Below are positions 12,046 to 24,160 of a stretch of DNA of 64,000 bases, in pieces; within the stretch, counting starts at the first letter, position 1, and each line of letters starts with the position of its first letter. This DNA is from Pseudoscleropodium purum (lineage: Eukaryota; Streptophyta; Bryopsida; Hypnales; Brachytheciaceae). The stretch lies in NCBI GenBank assembly GCA_963969395.1, contig OZ017801.1, forward strand, positions 3,474,501 through 3,538,500, read 5' to 3'. The notes beneath the pieces were generated by a model. The model searched no databases, was not told the DNA's origin, and saw only the letters and a program-made list of their open reading frames with translations. A program made the position numbers and the translations under genes.

Positions 12046-15000
12046 GAAGTTGAACTATTGGTCTTTACTTGGAAAAGGTATTATATGAGATAAGCTTTGG
12101 AATAAGTATGTGTATTGACTTAAATATCAACCACCTTTATAGGAGCATGAATAGTGACTAAGAGTAGATATAATAAACCATTAGTAGAGGTAGTCATCAA
12201 ACATGTGTCATCCTATGAATTTACTATCTTATATGTTCATTTTATTATTTTTAATATGTGAAAATGATTATGCAACACAAGATATGTAATTTCTATGTAT
12301 GTTGAATTAATAATCTATCCTAGATTATAATAGTGACCTATGATAAAGGTGATCATATTATTAGTAGAATGAAGTAGAAATTAATCTTGTAATTTATGTA
12401 ATTAGCATGAAGTAATGTTCTAATAGGAGTTATGGCAATTTTATGATACTATACATGTTACAACCTTCACAAATTTCACTTGAAGTAAAGCTCGTGGAGT
12501 ATAGTTATGTATAGGGAACTCAAGGATATCACTCCTTGTAATTTAAGTTATTTATTTGAGTTAAGAGGGTATTTGATGTGGGGCTTTTTACTTTAATTTT
12601 TGTATTTAAGATGACCATATTTTTATATAGAAAGCTATGAGGGGCATATTTCCAATACCCTATGGTTTTTGTAAATTCATTCATGCAGTGTTTTAAGTGA
12701 GGCTATCTTACAAATAAAATTTAAGTGTCGAAATTTTTCTTGCACCCACTTTTCTTTACAAATTTTTTCTTCCTTCTACTACATACATGTATAGAGTTTA
12801 TAACATGAAACCAACAACAATCAATTCAATTCAAGTACCATTGATTGCTAAAAGCCAATTGTTTGTTGAATGAACAATAAAAAATTTGGTAGTTTCCTAT
12901 GAAGTCAATCTTGGTTAGATGTTCACAAAATTTTGAAACAAAGTGTAAATATGTATTCCTTCAATAGTCTGATTATAACTTTTTTTTTAAATTGGGTTCT
13001 TGAATCAAAAGTTATGCTCCTAAAACTTTTTTGGCAACCCAAGTAGTTTGTACATCTTTAGGGCTTCTTTTGCAAAAAGACTCATCAACTTTTGATATTT
13101 GCATGCATATCACTATTAAAATATGGAATAAAATATTCAATTTTTGAATTACATTCTAAGAGGAATCAAAGTATGTTAGTTATATTGGAAGCAGCTTCAA
13201 GAAAAAATATTTTTTTCTAACTTCAAGCCCTATTGTTTTGCAATCTATAAAATCAAAGTTCCTAAAAAATTTCCCACATAATTGTACCAAATGTGTTTTT
13301 TTTAAATTTTATCATTTGGATTTCAAAGAAAAAATTTCTTCATTGCATAAAAAATCATCAAAAAATGACTAGTGTATTGCCAATGCACTTAACTTCCTTT
13401 CATTGCAAGTTGATTTAAAAAAACTAGACTCTATATTTGCTTTTGAATTTTTTTCATGAGTGAACCTAACAACATTTACTTATAAATGGTCAAAATCATC
13501 ATTTTATGTAAAAAAACACTTTAACACTAAGAGTATTTGAAGTCTACTTATCTTATTTTGCATGAATAAGAAAAAACATTTCAAACTTTAAAAGTTATTA
13601 TCTTTCAATCCATTTGATCAAATGGGCTGAATTTTTTTATACATTGATTAATAAATTTTTATACAATTGGAATTTTTTTTTTGAAAATTTTGCTTTAGAC
13701 AATGCATCAAAAATTGGCAATTTTGGAATTTTCTCCTTCCAAAACACCCCCTTTCCTTTAGGGATAAATAACAAGTTTATTATGGAATACTTTATAATCC
13801 CCTCTAAAGCTATTCCATTAACATTCCATTCAATATGAGTGTGTTCAATACATATGATTTCAAAGATTGAAGCTAAATGGACTATAAACTCTATCCTCGT
13901 GTTGTACATTTTTCAATTCTTTGAGCCCACTAAAGTAAACCTCCCTATTTATGCAACAAGACAATTTTTGTCACTTGTAGTCTATGTCTTACAATTACAC
14001 TTAATTTTTTTTATATATACATTGATGGTACTATGGTACAATTTCAATCAACTACCTTTTATTGAAGATTCCTTTGATTGTGTTTATTTTGACATCCACG
14101 TGAAATTATCTATCTACTTCTATACTCACTATACTAAAAAAAATTGCATAACCCTTATTAGTCAAGGCTTACTTATTAATAAAAATTCATATTATATAAT
14201 ATTTTTACATAGCCTATTATATATATATTAGCATATGTAGAATTTCATGGACCCTATAATAAACCTACATATTATATAAGTTTTTTCTGCTTTCAATTAA
14301 ATGAACCTTATCTTTTAATTTCTAAATACCCAATTGAACATATGTGGTCAATTTGAAATTTCAAGCTCATTTTGGTTGATAGGGATTATTTTTGTAAGGA
14401 ATGGGCTTAGTTATATCAAATTTTTGATTATTAGTTGATCATTATTTTCTTGTGGGGCCTCTCAAGGGTCCAACTCTTCCATCTTTGATTAGATGGTCGT
14501 TTGGTTAATCACTCCCCTCTTGTTGTTTAGGATCACTCAATATTGACAAGAGGATTGAGTATTTGTCATGCATCTTAATGTACTACTTATTGAATTTTGC
14601 TATAAATCACTGAGGTTATTCCATTGAAATTATGATCACTCCCCTCTTGCAATTGGATTCCCCTTGGTACTGAGGGGAGTCTTTAGCTATGAGAAAAACA
14701 AAAACAAAACAAAAACAAAAAATCTTTTAATTTTTAATTTTATTCTTTCCATGGCTAGGGAACTCCCTTTGGCGTTGAGAAGAGCCTAACTACAAGAAGG
14801 AAGTGATTATAAAAAAAATCTAAAATCTCAATGAAACAACTTCAGTCGATTTAAAACAAATCCTAATTAATAACCAACTTTTTTTCCTTAAAATCTAGCA
14901 AAGTCCAATGAGTAGCACATCAAGGTTATTCAAGGGACCATAGTAATAGGTCCACAATAATAGGTTCATAGTAAGAAGTACTAAAATTTACCAAAAATAA

Positions 15001-15584
15001 TAAATTTTGATCAAAATTTTTAGATGGAATCTCTAAAAAATTATATGCTTACAGGCTTACAAGCTCACAAGCTCATGCTTATAAGGCTTGGACATGATGA
15101 AGTATTGCCCAAGCTTTGAAATAGTCTATGATTGAGTATATGAATATTGGTAGGAAAAAAAGTAGTTGTGATCACTAACAAAGATGCTTGGTTTTTGGCT
15201 TTTATAAAGGTCAATTGCATTGCAAGGTCTAGACAAGGATACAAATTGTATGTCAATTTTGCCACATGAAATTGCTAAAACATGCTTAGAACTTTGCTTT
15301 GTTTATCTATTTTTTTTAAACATTGGTAAAAAAAGAGAGAGCTTGAAAAACTCTAGGTTTGAAATCAAGCAATTGCTATCCGTTATAGTCAACTTCAAAT
15401 ATGAAGTGGTCAAACCTTATATACTTCCAATCCATAATATGCATTCAAGGTTAAATACTACAAATTTTGTCAAAGGTTGGTTAATAAGATCTCAAAGATC
15501 TTGCAAATAATTTGTTATTCATGGTGGAATTTGTATATTATCAAATCACAAATACAATTCAACAATTTGAGACTTTCCAACTTC

Positions 15585-15819
15585 CACTAAAAGAAACTTG
15601 TGTTTCATGTGACGTTTTATAATTTTATGTGATGGATTTTAGGTGACGTATAATAGAACAACTTGTGTTTTTATGTCAATAATAATGTCCAATATAACAT
15701 CCAGATGTTACATTAGATGTTACTTTTGACGTAAGACACAAGTTGCTCTATTGAACATTACCTAAAATCCATCACATAAAATTATAAAACATCACATGAA
15801 ACACAAGTTTCTTATAGTA
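15585..15819. mobile_element. CACTA-type MITE, 235 bp, with 3 bp target duplication
   Basis: The element begins CACTAAAAGAAACTTGTG and ends with CACAAGTTTCTTATAGTA. It is flanked by TTC at 15582-15584 and TTC at 15820-15822, the 3 bp target duplication expected of CACTA (En/Spm, CMC) transposons. The two halves are nearly complementary over about 100 bp each (words such as ATGTGATGGATTTTAGGT recur inverted), so the whole element is a foldback. It has no coding capacity. The right terminus reads TAGTA instead of the canonical TAGTG, which is one mismatch. Confidence 0.85.
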
Positions 15820-16279
15820 TTCCTAATACTTAGAGTTAATTAGCTAACAAAAATATAATAAAATCAATAATAGAATTTGAACAATTGCTAATTTGCTAGA
15901 TTATCTAGACATCAACAAGATGAATTGTTGCTAGTTCACTCTAGTTTATCTCTAGTAGATTGTGAAGATAAACCCATTGCCCTTGGTAGTAGAGAATTTT
16001 ACAATATATTTGATTGCTAGTGTTATGACTCAACATGCATGCACATATTCATGATTTATTTATGTAATAGCCAAAGATTACATGCTAAATGTGTTGTAAT
16101 CCATATTCAATTGCCAACAAGATCAAACAAAAGTTTACATGGTGTAATAGTTTTGAATAATTTCCAGATGTCTTTATAGTTGCTTACAATATATATTCCC
16201 TGTATATAACTACTATATATAGGGATATGTGAAGGTTATATATACAATGTACCCAAAAGAGTCATCTACAACCTAGCCA

Positions 16280-16530
16280 ATTAATTAACTAGCCCCCATC
16301 TGTCCAAAAAAACAATAACAGTTGATTTTTTTTTAAAGATTACCCCCCCTAATTGTTGATCTCCAAAATACAGATACAATACACATATACAGATATTTCT
16401 ATACATATACAAAATATATACAATATAGCTATATACTGGGATACATACTTAGATACGTACTAGGGACACATATATCCCATATTCATTGCTGGGAAATCTA
16501 ACTTTCAGATTTACAAAGAGGGGGAGGGGA
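16280..16530 (+). repeat. Dispersed C-run/ATACA-core/G-run repeat, copy 2
   Basis: The landmarks run in the same order as at 2600-2870: TTAACTAGCCCCC, GTTGATC, ATACA-type units, ATATCCCATATTCATTG, TTTACAAAGAGGGGGAGGGG. It lies within the 17 bp-repeat-flanked insertion. Confidence 0.6.
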
Positions 16531-16578
16531 GGGGATAGTAGAAGACTAGAAGTATTCGAATCAATTTAAATGAAATTA

Positions 16579-16780
16579 TTTCTAAACTAGGCAGAGGGAG
16601 GGGATATTGAAATTAAATTATTTCTAAACTAGGGGGAGGATGGGATACTAAAATCAATTTAAATTAAATTATTTCTAAACTAAGGGGAGGATGGGGTACT
16701 AAAATCAATTTAAATTAAATTATTTCTAAACTGGAAGTAGAGGAGGGGATATTGAATTTTTTTTAATTGAAATTGTTTCT
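16579..16780 (+). repeat. 51 bp tandem repeat, about four units
   Basis: The word TTTCTAAAC recurs at 16579, 16621, 16672 and 16723, giving spacings of 42, 51 and 51 bp. Each unit has a purine-rich GGGGAGGATGGG-like block followed by ATCAATTTAAATTAAATTAT. The first unit lacks about 9 bp. Confidence 0.8.
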
Positions 16781-16841
16781 CAACTGATTGATGGGGGGTA
16801 GTATGTAAAAGGAAGTATATAAAACAAAATTAATTAAATAA

Positions 16842-16880
16842 ATTTTGAGCTCATTGTGACTGTCACAATGAGCTCAAAAT
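16842..16880. repeat. Perfect 19 bp hairpin with 1 nt spacer
   Basis: ATTTTGAGCTCATTGTGAC (16842-16860), one T, then its exact reverse complement (16862-16880). It sits at the right end of the 655 bp insertion. Confidence 0.85.
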
Positions 16881-17376
16881 AGACACTTGTATCTTAAGTG
16901 TGAAGGTTATATATACTACTTTAGGAGCTTTGCTTCATATGAAATATGTGAAGGTTATACCATGTATAGTATCATAAAATTGCTATACATCTTGTTCATA
17001 CATTAGTGCATTACTTTATACTAATTACATAATCTACAAGATCAATTTCTACCTAATTCTACTAACAATCTAATTACCCTTATTATAGGTCACTCATATA
17101 ATCCAAAATGGATAATCAAATTTAGTGCACAAAGAAATCACATGTCTTACATTGACAAATTATATTCATATATTGAAAATAATACAATAAACGTATAAGA
17201 TGGTAGATTCAAAAATGACACACTATTAATGACTTCCTTTGCTATTGACTTACTGTATGTACTTTCACTATTCATACGTATATAAAGGTGTTTGATATTT
17301 AGGTCAATGTAAGTGCTCATTCCAAAGCTCATCTTACACAATATCTCTTCCTAATTGAGACTAGTCATTCAACTTC

Positions 17377-20300
17377 TCAAGTCATGCACCTTTGGACCAA
17401 ATGAATTGGAAAGCCTACAAGTTTCCTCAACGGAAGATGTATCACTCCTGTTTCAAATCCACACCTTTTCCAACTGCAATAGGAATAACATGCACATAAT
17501 TTCAATTTCCTCAATTATGCAAATATACATCTATTATATTTCAAATTCTTCAATTTCAAAACTAAAGATTTCTACCACCAAAATTATCTAAAGGCAAATG
17601 CTCATCTACTTCTTTAATTATGAAAATATAGAAGAAAGTGCATAGTGGTACATTGCAAATGAACTTCTTCAAGGGAGGTTTAAAAGAATTTGATTCCAAA
17701 ATGGTAATGTCAGGCTTGAGTTTCAAGACAATCATATAACTTTCACGTGTAAAATGCTTGTCCAAATAAATGAAGCATTAAAATCTTCAATTGGTCTACC
17801 TTGTCATGTACTAATTAAACTAGTTGTAGGTCTTAAACTATAGTCTATTCAAATAAACATTCAATTAGTGTCATTATTTTGTTGGAAAATAGAATAAAAC
17901 TCATAATTCTTCAACTCAATGTAATCCCTCTAAGTAGAGATCAGGATGTTCAAAATTCAAACAAATGAGTCCTAAAATTTGACACAATGTTCAATAATCT
18001 TCTTGACCTCCTAATCCCCCAAATTAGCTAGTCTTCATGTTCTAAATGACAATTGACATAACAAACAAATATTAAAACTATTCTTCATTTCAATGTGTAT
18101 AATTAATATATTGGAAGAGATGAGTCTATTTACTAACCTGTAATTTGTGACAAGATGATGGATGATGAACATTGTCTCCGTTAGTGCAAGGTCACTTCCT
18201 GGACATAAATGTGGACCTTGGCCAAAAGGCATGAAAGCATTTGGATTAGGCTTCTCCTGTAGCATATTCCAACACTTTGAGATTAGACTCAGCAAAGCAA
18301 TATCCAAGAAAATTAAGAATGAAAAGCAAAATCAATAAATCTAAAAATAAATCACTAAGACATTCCTCAATGCGGTTCTAATTGCAAATAGCTTATTAAT
18401 CTCAAACCAAAAGATCTAAATAGAAGTTCCATGAAATTGAGGAGAATTTATATACATGCAACTTCTCCATTAAAAAAACTAACTCAACCAAGAAAAGAGT
18501 GAGTTAAAACATAATGAATGCACAAAAACATTAGTGGACATTATGCCTTCTTTTAACAGAAGAGTACCCACCAACTTGGTCATTGGATACTAACACCACC
18601 AATTCTAGCCAAGTTGTGTAAACTACTTAGTTGGAACATTACATGATTTCCACAAATATAAACTTTAGAGAAGAGAAATTTCAAATCATAAGACTTCTAG
18701 TTGACTTAAGATTCAAAAAATTAATGGATAGTAAAAATATAGTGCACATACAACAAATCTAGATGGATTGAACTCATAGGGATTTGGATAGTATTTTGGA
18801 TCATAATGAAGAGAAGTATTTGATGCCCACACACAAGAACCTTTGCGGAAGATTGCACCTGTACAAAAGTGATACATGTTCAAAAACCAAAAGATATCTA
18901 ACCAAAGCACAAACTAAATGCCTAACACATTTACCTTTTCACCAATAACCTTCACACCTCTATTGGCTCTAAACATACTAGATTTTTAGATTGCAATTAA
19001 TACTTCATAAAGTTCAATTCGAACTTTGGTCTTTGAGAAACTATAAATCCCAATTACTCAATTCTATTAAAATTAGGTTTTAGCTCAAAAGAAAAATAAT
19101 TGATTCTTAAAGGAACTAGCAAAAATTGAGGAACACTAACCTCATATTTGTAATTTTAGCAAATTTAAATGTGCCAAAATTTAGGACCAACAAGCACATA
19201 GAGGCTTAATTTCTTAGTTGCATAATTTAAATTTAAATCTAGGATAAACATGAATTTGAGATAAAGACAAAGATCAACACCCTCCCTAATCAAAAAAGTC
19301 ATCTCAAGCCACTTTAGCTACTAGTTTTGAGCCCTTTCCCTAACATGATAAATTTGAATATATATAAAAGTAGGTGAAGACAAGTGATAGGAGGGAATCT
19401 TTACCGTTGTAATCAACATCTTTGTTGGCTTGCCTTGGAGATAGCAAAGCAACAGATTCAATCCTCATGATCTCATAGATAACCTATACGATACCTCAAT
19501 GATTGTAGATTTAGTAGCACAAATTGCCAAATTTCAAATTCCATGAAATAAATAGAGAATATTACAACGAAAAGAAAATTTAAACCAATTCCACAATACC
19601 AACAATAACATTTAAACAATAATTGAAGAAGAAAACATTGTCATGATTGTAGTATTTCATGAATAAATTTTCTATTTACAAATGCAACAAGTGGCCAAAA
19701 CAAATTACTTGCAAAGTATAAGGCATGCTGCTCTTGGGCTTGAACCAAATCAATGACTTGTCTTCAATCATCTTTTGCCGAAGACAATCTTGTTCCTCCT
19801 AAATCAAATGAACTAATAAGTGTGCTAATTTGAGATTTGAAGGGAAGTGCAAACTTCCAAATAACACTATTTTACATAGTATATAGACTCTATACACTAA
19901 ATGCTTACTGTTACAATTTGAGTTACGGATCTTTGAAGGACCAATTATCACTGTGGTGATCTAATCTCTAGCAACTAAAAATCAAGACAAAAACGTACTA
20001 CATAACTATGCAGAACTGAAGGAGGGTCATAAGAAACAACCATTGACAGTACCTACCAAGCCGTAGGAACTAGCAGCAAGTAGGTGCTGTCAAACCACTT
20101 TTTCACACAACCCTCCTCCAGATTTGAGTCATCTTGCATTGTTCCAACCTTCCTCATCATCTACCAAGTGCTATCTTCCATGTCAAAAGAGACAATCGTG
20201 GAGCAATTAAGGTATCAATTCCCTACCTATGTTAAGAAATGAAGATATCACTTACAACCACACTCGCTCAAAGCAAGTGAAAAAAACTGTCCACAAACAC

Positions 20301-22713
20301 AGAATTTGCACAGTATGGAATTAGAGAAGTCATCTCATCATAAATCTATAAAAAAATAAAAATAAAAAAGATTTCACCTGTACACGTTGATGTACTTCTG
20401 GAAAGTTATCCAGGTATTTTAGAACCCAAGGCATGAAAGCAGTCATTGTAGCAGAAGCAGAATACATAATTCCCACCATCATGCTCGGAATGTCGGAATC
20501 TGAAACTTCAACCTCCCCAATGCTCATAAAAGAATTCAATACGTCATCCTGTTGGATACCAGCTTCCCTTCTCCTTGAGATTTCACTTTGAATGCGGGAT
20601 ACAAGAACCTGTTTGGCCTGATTCAACAATTCCATGAGGTGGACAACACAACTTAGTTCATCAACATTCCATTTTGGTCATGCTGGAAATTTTTAAGCTA
20701 CTTTCATGTCAAATAAACACAAAGACATGTATCAAAGGGGTGATGCATTTGTATATAGCCCTCAAAGAAGCTCAACTTAAGATATCAAGGCGTCCTTTAT
20801 TCTGAAAAACCAAGACTGAAGTCCATAATTAGACTCAAACAACCTCGAATATTAATGTCTCAGGTGAATATTATAAGCAAGTTCAATAGCAAGTTGCAAC
20901 TTGAATCATCACTTCATGAAAACAATAGATATTTTAAGATCTACTCATGACTTGCAGACTCAATATTGTCTTCGAACTTTGCAGCAACCTCCTGCTCTAC
21001 CCCTTTCAGTATCGGGAACATTAGAAGTCTAATGACTACAAAGGCTGGAAATGCTCTGGAAAACACACCTTCAACGCCTTGTGGAAAGTGAATCCAGGAA
21101 AATTGATGGGTAAAGCCGCCAGACCTTCTCCAACGCGGGAAATTTCGTTCCTCATTTGGTCCATTTCCTCTGAGCCCGGTTCGACATCCCTCCAAAAAAT
21201 GTGCATCGCCACATTAAATGCAAACTGAAACAGTTCGAATTTTCAGTATGAGTACCCTCATCGATCTATCAAATAACCATCAAAGGGGTCAGTCTACATC
21301 AAACATCGTGGAACATCTGATGATGATGAACACTAACAATGAACAGTGAGCTTTCACTGTCAGAACTGTTCTGTTGAAGAGAAAAACTAAAAGCTGCAGG
21401 CATTGCAGAAAAAAATTTAGTGAATAACGACAGATAGCACATTATGTCGATTTAAAATGAGAGCTGATTCCAGCAATTTCTCAGGATAGGGAAGACACTT
21501 CTAAGACACATAATCCGCACCCTCATAATTATGCGCCACTGGGTCCTTAAATGTGCACAAATTCTACCGCAAAATTTTTCCTAAACAACCTTCAATATTA
21601 CAGCCGTTGTTATTCTAACATGGAATTGAAAGTTAGAGGACGTAGACGGCCGTCCTACTCCTTCCCAATATCTTTGATGACCATTTTTGCGCAAAAACCA
21701 AATGATAAGAATTTGCGCTTAACGCACACATTGAACAAACTAGGGGAAACTTGAGCACATCATCATATTATCAAGAGAGCATTACAGTCCATAAAAGTTG
21801 AATGTCCTCCAAGAAAACGTTGTACCACTGACCTTTTGCAACTCCTCCACCGAGTTCACCACAGCTTGATTCTCCCAAGACTTGACAGTTTTCTCGGCCA
21901 AAGAGCTGATGAACGGGACAAGCTTCTGAAGCCCATCTCCTGAGGCAGCAGAAAGTAAAATCTTTCTGAAGTGGGTTGGCCTTCTATCCGCAAACTTCTC
22001 CGGAATGAGAAGTCGACTATACTGCACGAGATAGAGGTCTGGAAAAGATTCGTGGGCAGTCGAAAGCACAAACTTGATTGTTTCAGGTGAACTGATTACC
22101 GTGTACGTTCTGCCCATCAACGAAATGGTAAAAGGATCTCCACATCTAAACACACAAACAAGCAGAGAATGAGACATGAAAATGGTGGGGAATAGCACAT
22201 CGCAAGTCTCCAAAGTTAAAGCACGGAAAGAGTTAAGGCACGTAATCCTTCTCTCATACAAGATCCTTTGCCATGAGTAAATGTTTCGATCCAGAATGTA
22301 GGAACCAGGGCAATGCCTAATAACTGAAAATCAAGCCTCCACATGGTTTTACTCACTCACAGAACAAAATTGTCAAGATTCATGACTTCTTCATAGGGTT
22401 TTCAAACAATCCACATTTTAACTTATCCATACGGTTTCAAACAATACATGTTTTAGTTAGTACGGTGGGAACCTCTTGAAAAATGGCAAAGCAACCATCG
22501 GGTAAACGAAACCCTCATTGTCCCAAACAACAGTGAGTGATGAAGTGAGAAGAACCTGGCCAAGCGGTCAAGAAGGAAGTCACGAGGTCCTTTCAGACCG
22601 AACAGAACACTGTCACCGAGGATGCCCTTGGACACTCCAATGCAGACTGTTGCCAGGATTATCAAAGCCGTCAGCATCCATACAACCTCCAACGCCATAT
22701 CGTTAACCTGCAT
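17377..22713 (-). CDS. Cytochrome P450, CYP85 clan, CYP707-like (minus-strand copy, 9 exons)
   Basis: Paralogue of the plus-strand P450. Proposed exons in transcript order are 22713-22556, 22145-21833, 21224-21069, 20617-20378, 19798-19709, 19483-19405, 18858-18752, 18256-18138 and 17473-17377. They join to an open frame of 452 aa. Splice borders are GT-AG and the exon 2 acceptor (TTTAG) is better than in the other copy. It keeps the N-terminal anchor, EIMR (ExxR), FNPSRF and the haem loop [10 protein letters not shown]. The hinge is again missing. The I-helix is more degraded, reading YSASATMTA, so the acidic residue and the second Thr of the usual DTT are both absent. Without the acid/alcohol pair, normal oxygen activation is doubtful, which suggests altered chemistry or early pseudogenisation. 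It converges with the plus copy across a 5.3 kb spacer. Family placement as CYP707-like is by eye. Confidence 0.78.
20021..20116. repeat. Intronic foldback in P450 intron 4 (minus copy)
   Basis: Counterpart of the foldback at 9289-9389. It has the same GGAGGGT/ACCCTCC ends, 8 nt loop and inner arms, with several substitutions, some in paired positions. Confidence 0.7.
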
Positions 22714-24160
22714 CGTAAGCCTTCACCTAATAATCATGCAATCCATCAACTCAACGAGGCAATAACAGGGTTGCAGAAAGGTTAAAACACGGTAAACTAC
22801 ATCCACAACCAACAATCTTTTTCCATGAGAGTCCAAAACCACGGCTTATTTTGAAATACTCCCCTCTCTCTCCCCTTTCGCCGTAGCCAAGCTCTAAGTG
22901 ATTCTTCCACTACGAACCCCCAAACAGTACAGTAACTTTTCCCGCTACTCTGAATGTGAACTCTCATTCCATTCCTCATCCTGTGCATACTTATCTCACA
23001 ACACACATACAGAAACCTTCAAATGACTCGGAATACGCAATAATCTCCTTTCTGAAACATAACACAACAATAGAACGTTTCACACATCATTGATCAAGCA
23101 AGAATAACTGCGTTTTGTGTGGTCTCGTTACATGCAGTTTTTGCATATAAGTTAAGTACCATAGCTTCCTAGCAGCTTAGGCAACTTTCTGCCTAACTAT
23201 TACTTAAAGCATAGAAAACAGTTAGGCAACCCAAAAAATAATTTATTACACTCAGACAGGTTTAAAACATAATTAAAATAAATAAGGCATTACGAGTTTT
23301 GGATGATTGCAATTAACGTACTCTCATGAAAGGCCTCTGCATTGCATTTACATTTACCCTTGTCTTCACCTCTAATCCCTAAACTCTACACCATGGCAAT
23401 AGCCGCAGCAGCGGTCAGATCAAGCTTTACAAATGACGACTAAGAGCTCAGCCCTAAATTTCAACTCAGTGGACAACGAAGCCAGGCGAGTCCCATTGAC
23501 ATCCTGCTATCAACGCAAGCTCGCCACACAATGTTCCGATCCAACACAAGAAAACTTGAATCGCAACTGAATCAAGAGAAGAAACCTTCACAGATCCTCT
23601 GTGCGAGCGAGCAAGCAGCAAGTGAGCAGCAACAATCTCCAACTCAGTAAGCAGCGATCTCCAGCGAGCGCCCTCCGACCTTCACAGCACCAAGCACAAG
23701 GGAGAAGGAAGCAAGCCTCCTGAAGGCCACAAGTGCTGAGTGTCATTAAAGTCACAGCAATTGTCATTCGATTCGTAGCTGCTATCTTACAATTCTTTGT
23801 GTACCTCAACAACAAATAGTACGTTTCACACATCATTGATCAAGCAAGAATAACCGCATTTTGTGTGATCTCGTCACATGCAGTTATGCAGACAAGTACA
23901 CAGACATTGGGCTCGAAATTGTCTGATAATGACAATGAGAGTGTATGAAATCAAATTTGAGAGCTGAAAAATGAATCGAAATGAATCCAGCAGCTTGATA
24001 CCTGGGTGCCGCACAGTCGGAATCTAAGTTAGAGAGGAAACTTAGTGGCGATGAACTCGAAGTTTAGCTAAGATGAGCTCTCTTTTGTCTCTCAATACCT
24101 GCAACGCGAGGCGAGGGGCACCTTGGGTCCACGGCTGAGAAACACACTGAAGCAACCCGC
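22714..24160. other. Upstream region of the minus-strand P450, with direct repeats
   Basis: About 22714-23035 and 23890-24150 match the upstream region of the plus copy. About 23040-23885 is extra. It holds near-identical ~65 bp direct repeats at 23075-23139 and 23821-23885 (about 61 of 65 bases match), each containing CACACATCATTGATCAAGCA. A short plus-strand open frame, MAIAAAAVRSSFTNDD, starts at 23393 and stops after 16 codons. It has the look of a transit-peptide start but no gene follows. The sequence around 23460-23720 is GC-richer than its surroundings. Confidence 0.6.

Larger units (their letters stand above)
5240..12520 (+). repeat. Left arm of the large inverted duplication
   Basis: This arm is collinear, in reverse complement, with about 24150-16190. 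Homology covers the upstream region, all nine P450 exons, the introns and about 450 bp beyond the stop codon. Exon lengths are identical in eight of nine exons (exon 9 differs by one codon), and matching intron words are recognisable throughout. The arms differ by many substitutions and by insertions: the tandem upstream doubling in this arm, and about 650 bp and 850 bp insertions in the other. The duplication is therefore not recent. Confidence 0.85.
16246..16899. mobile_element. ~655 bp insertion flanked by a 17 bp direct repeat
   Basis: GTGAAGGTTATATATAC occurs at 16229-16245 and again at 16900-16916. The intervening DNA is absent from the corresponding place in the other arm (about 12480-12530), which indicates an insertion with a long target duplication or a similar event. 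Inside are copy 2 of the C-run/ATACA-core/G-run repeat (16280-16530), a tandem array (16579-16780) and a perfect 19 bp hairpin (16842-16880). The long direct repeat resembles target-primed retroposon insertion, but no poly-A tail or reverse transcriptase is visible, so the class is unknown. Confidence 0.5.
12046..17376. other. Spacer between the two convergent P450 genes
   Basis: No gene is supported. The first ~470 bp and the last ~1.1 kb are continuations of the inverted-duplication arms. In between is AT-rich DNA with overlapping open frames on both strands at about 13610-14230. These look like products of low-GC sequence, and I recognise no domain in them. The spacer contains a CACTA-type MITE (15585-15819), a ~655 bp insertion with 17 bp flanking repeats (16246-16899) and a 51 bp tandem repeat. 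Confidence 0.7.
16190..24150 (-). repeat. Right arm of the large inverted duplication
   Basis: Reverse-complement counterpart of about 5240-12520. Compared with that arm it carries an extra ~655 bp insertion (16246-16899) beyond the gene's 3' end. It also carries an extra ~850 bp (about 23040-23885) upstream of the gene, whose ends are marked by ~65 bp direct repeats. The GC-richer block upstream of the plus copy is present once here, at about 24010-24150. Confidence 0.85.

Noticed and set aside
13614..14231. Overlapping open frames on both strands (plus 13839-14231, minus 13909-13637)
   Set aside because: AT-rich sequence with few stops by chance. There is no domain, no conserved motif and no splice partner, and the two strands compete for the same bases.
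20941..21195. 84-codon minus-strand frame near P450 exon 3
   Set aside because: Same strand but wrong frame. The correct exon 3 (21224-21069) continues the P450 homology with the right phase.
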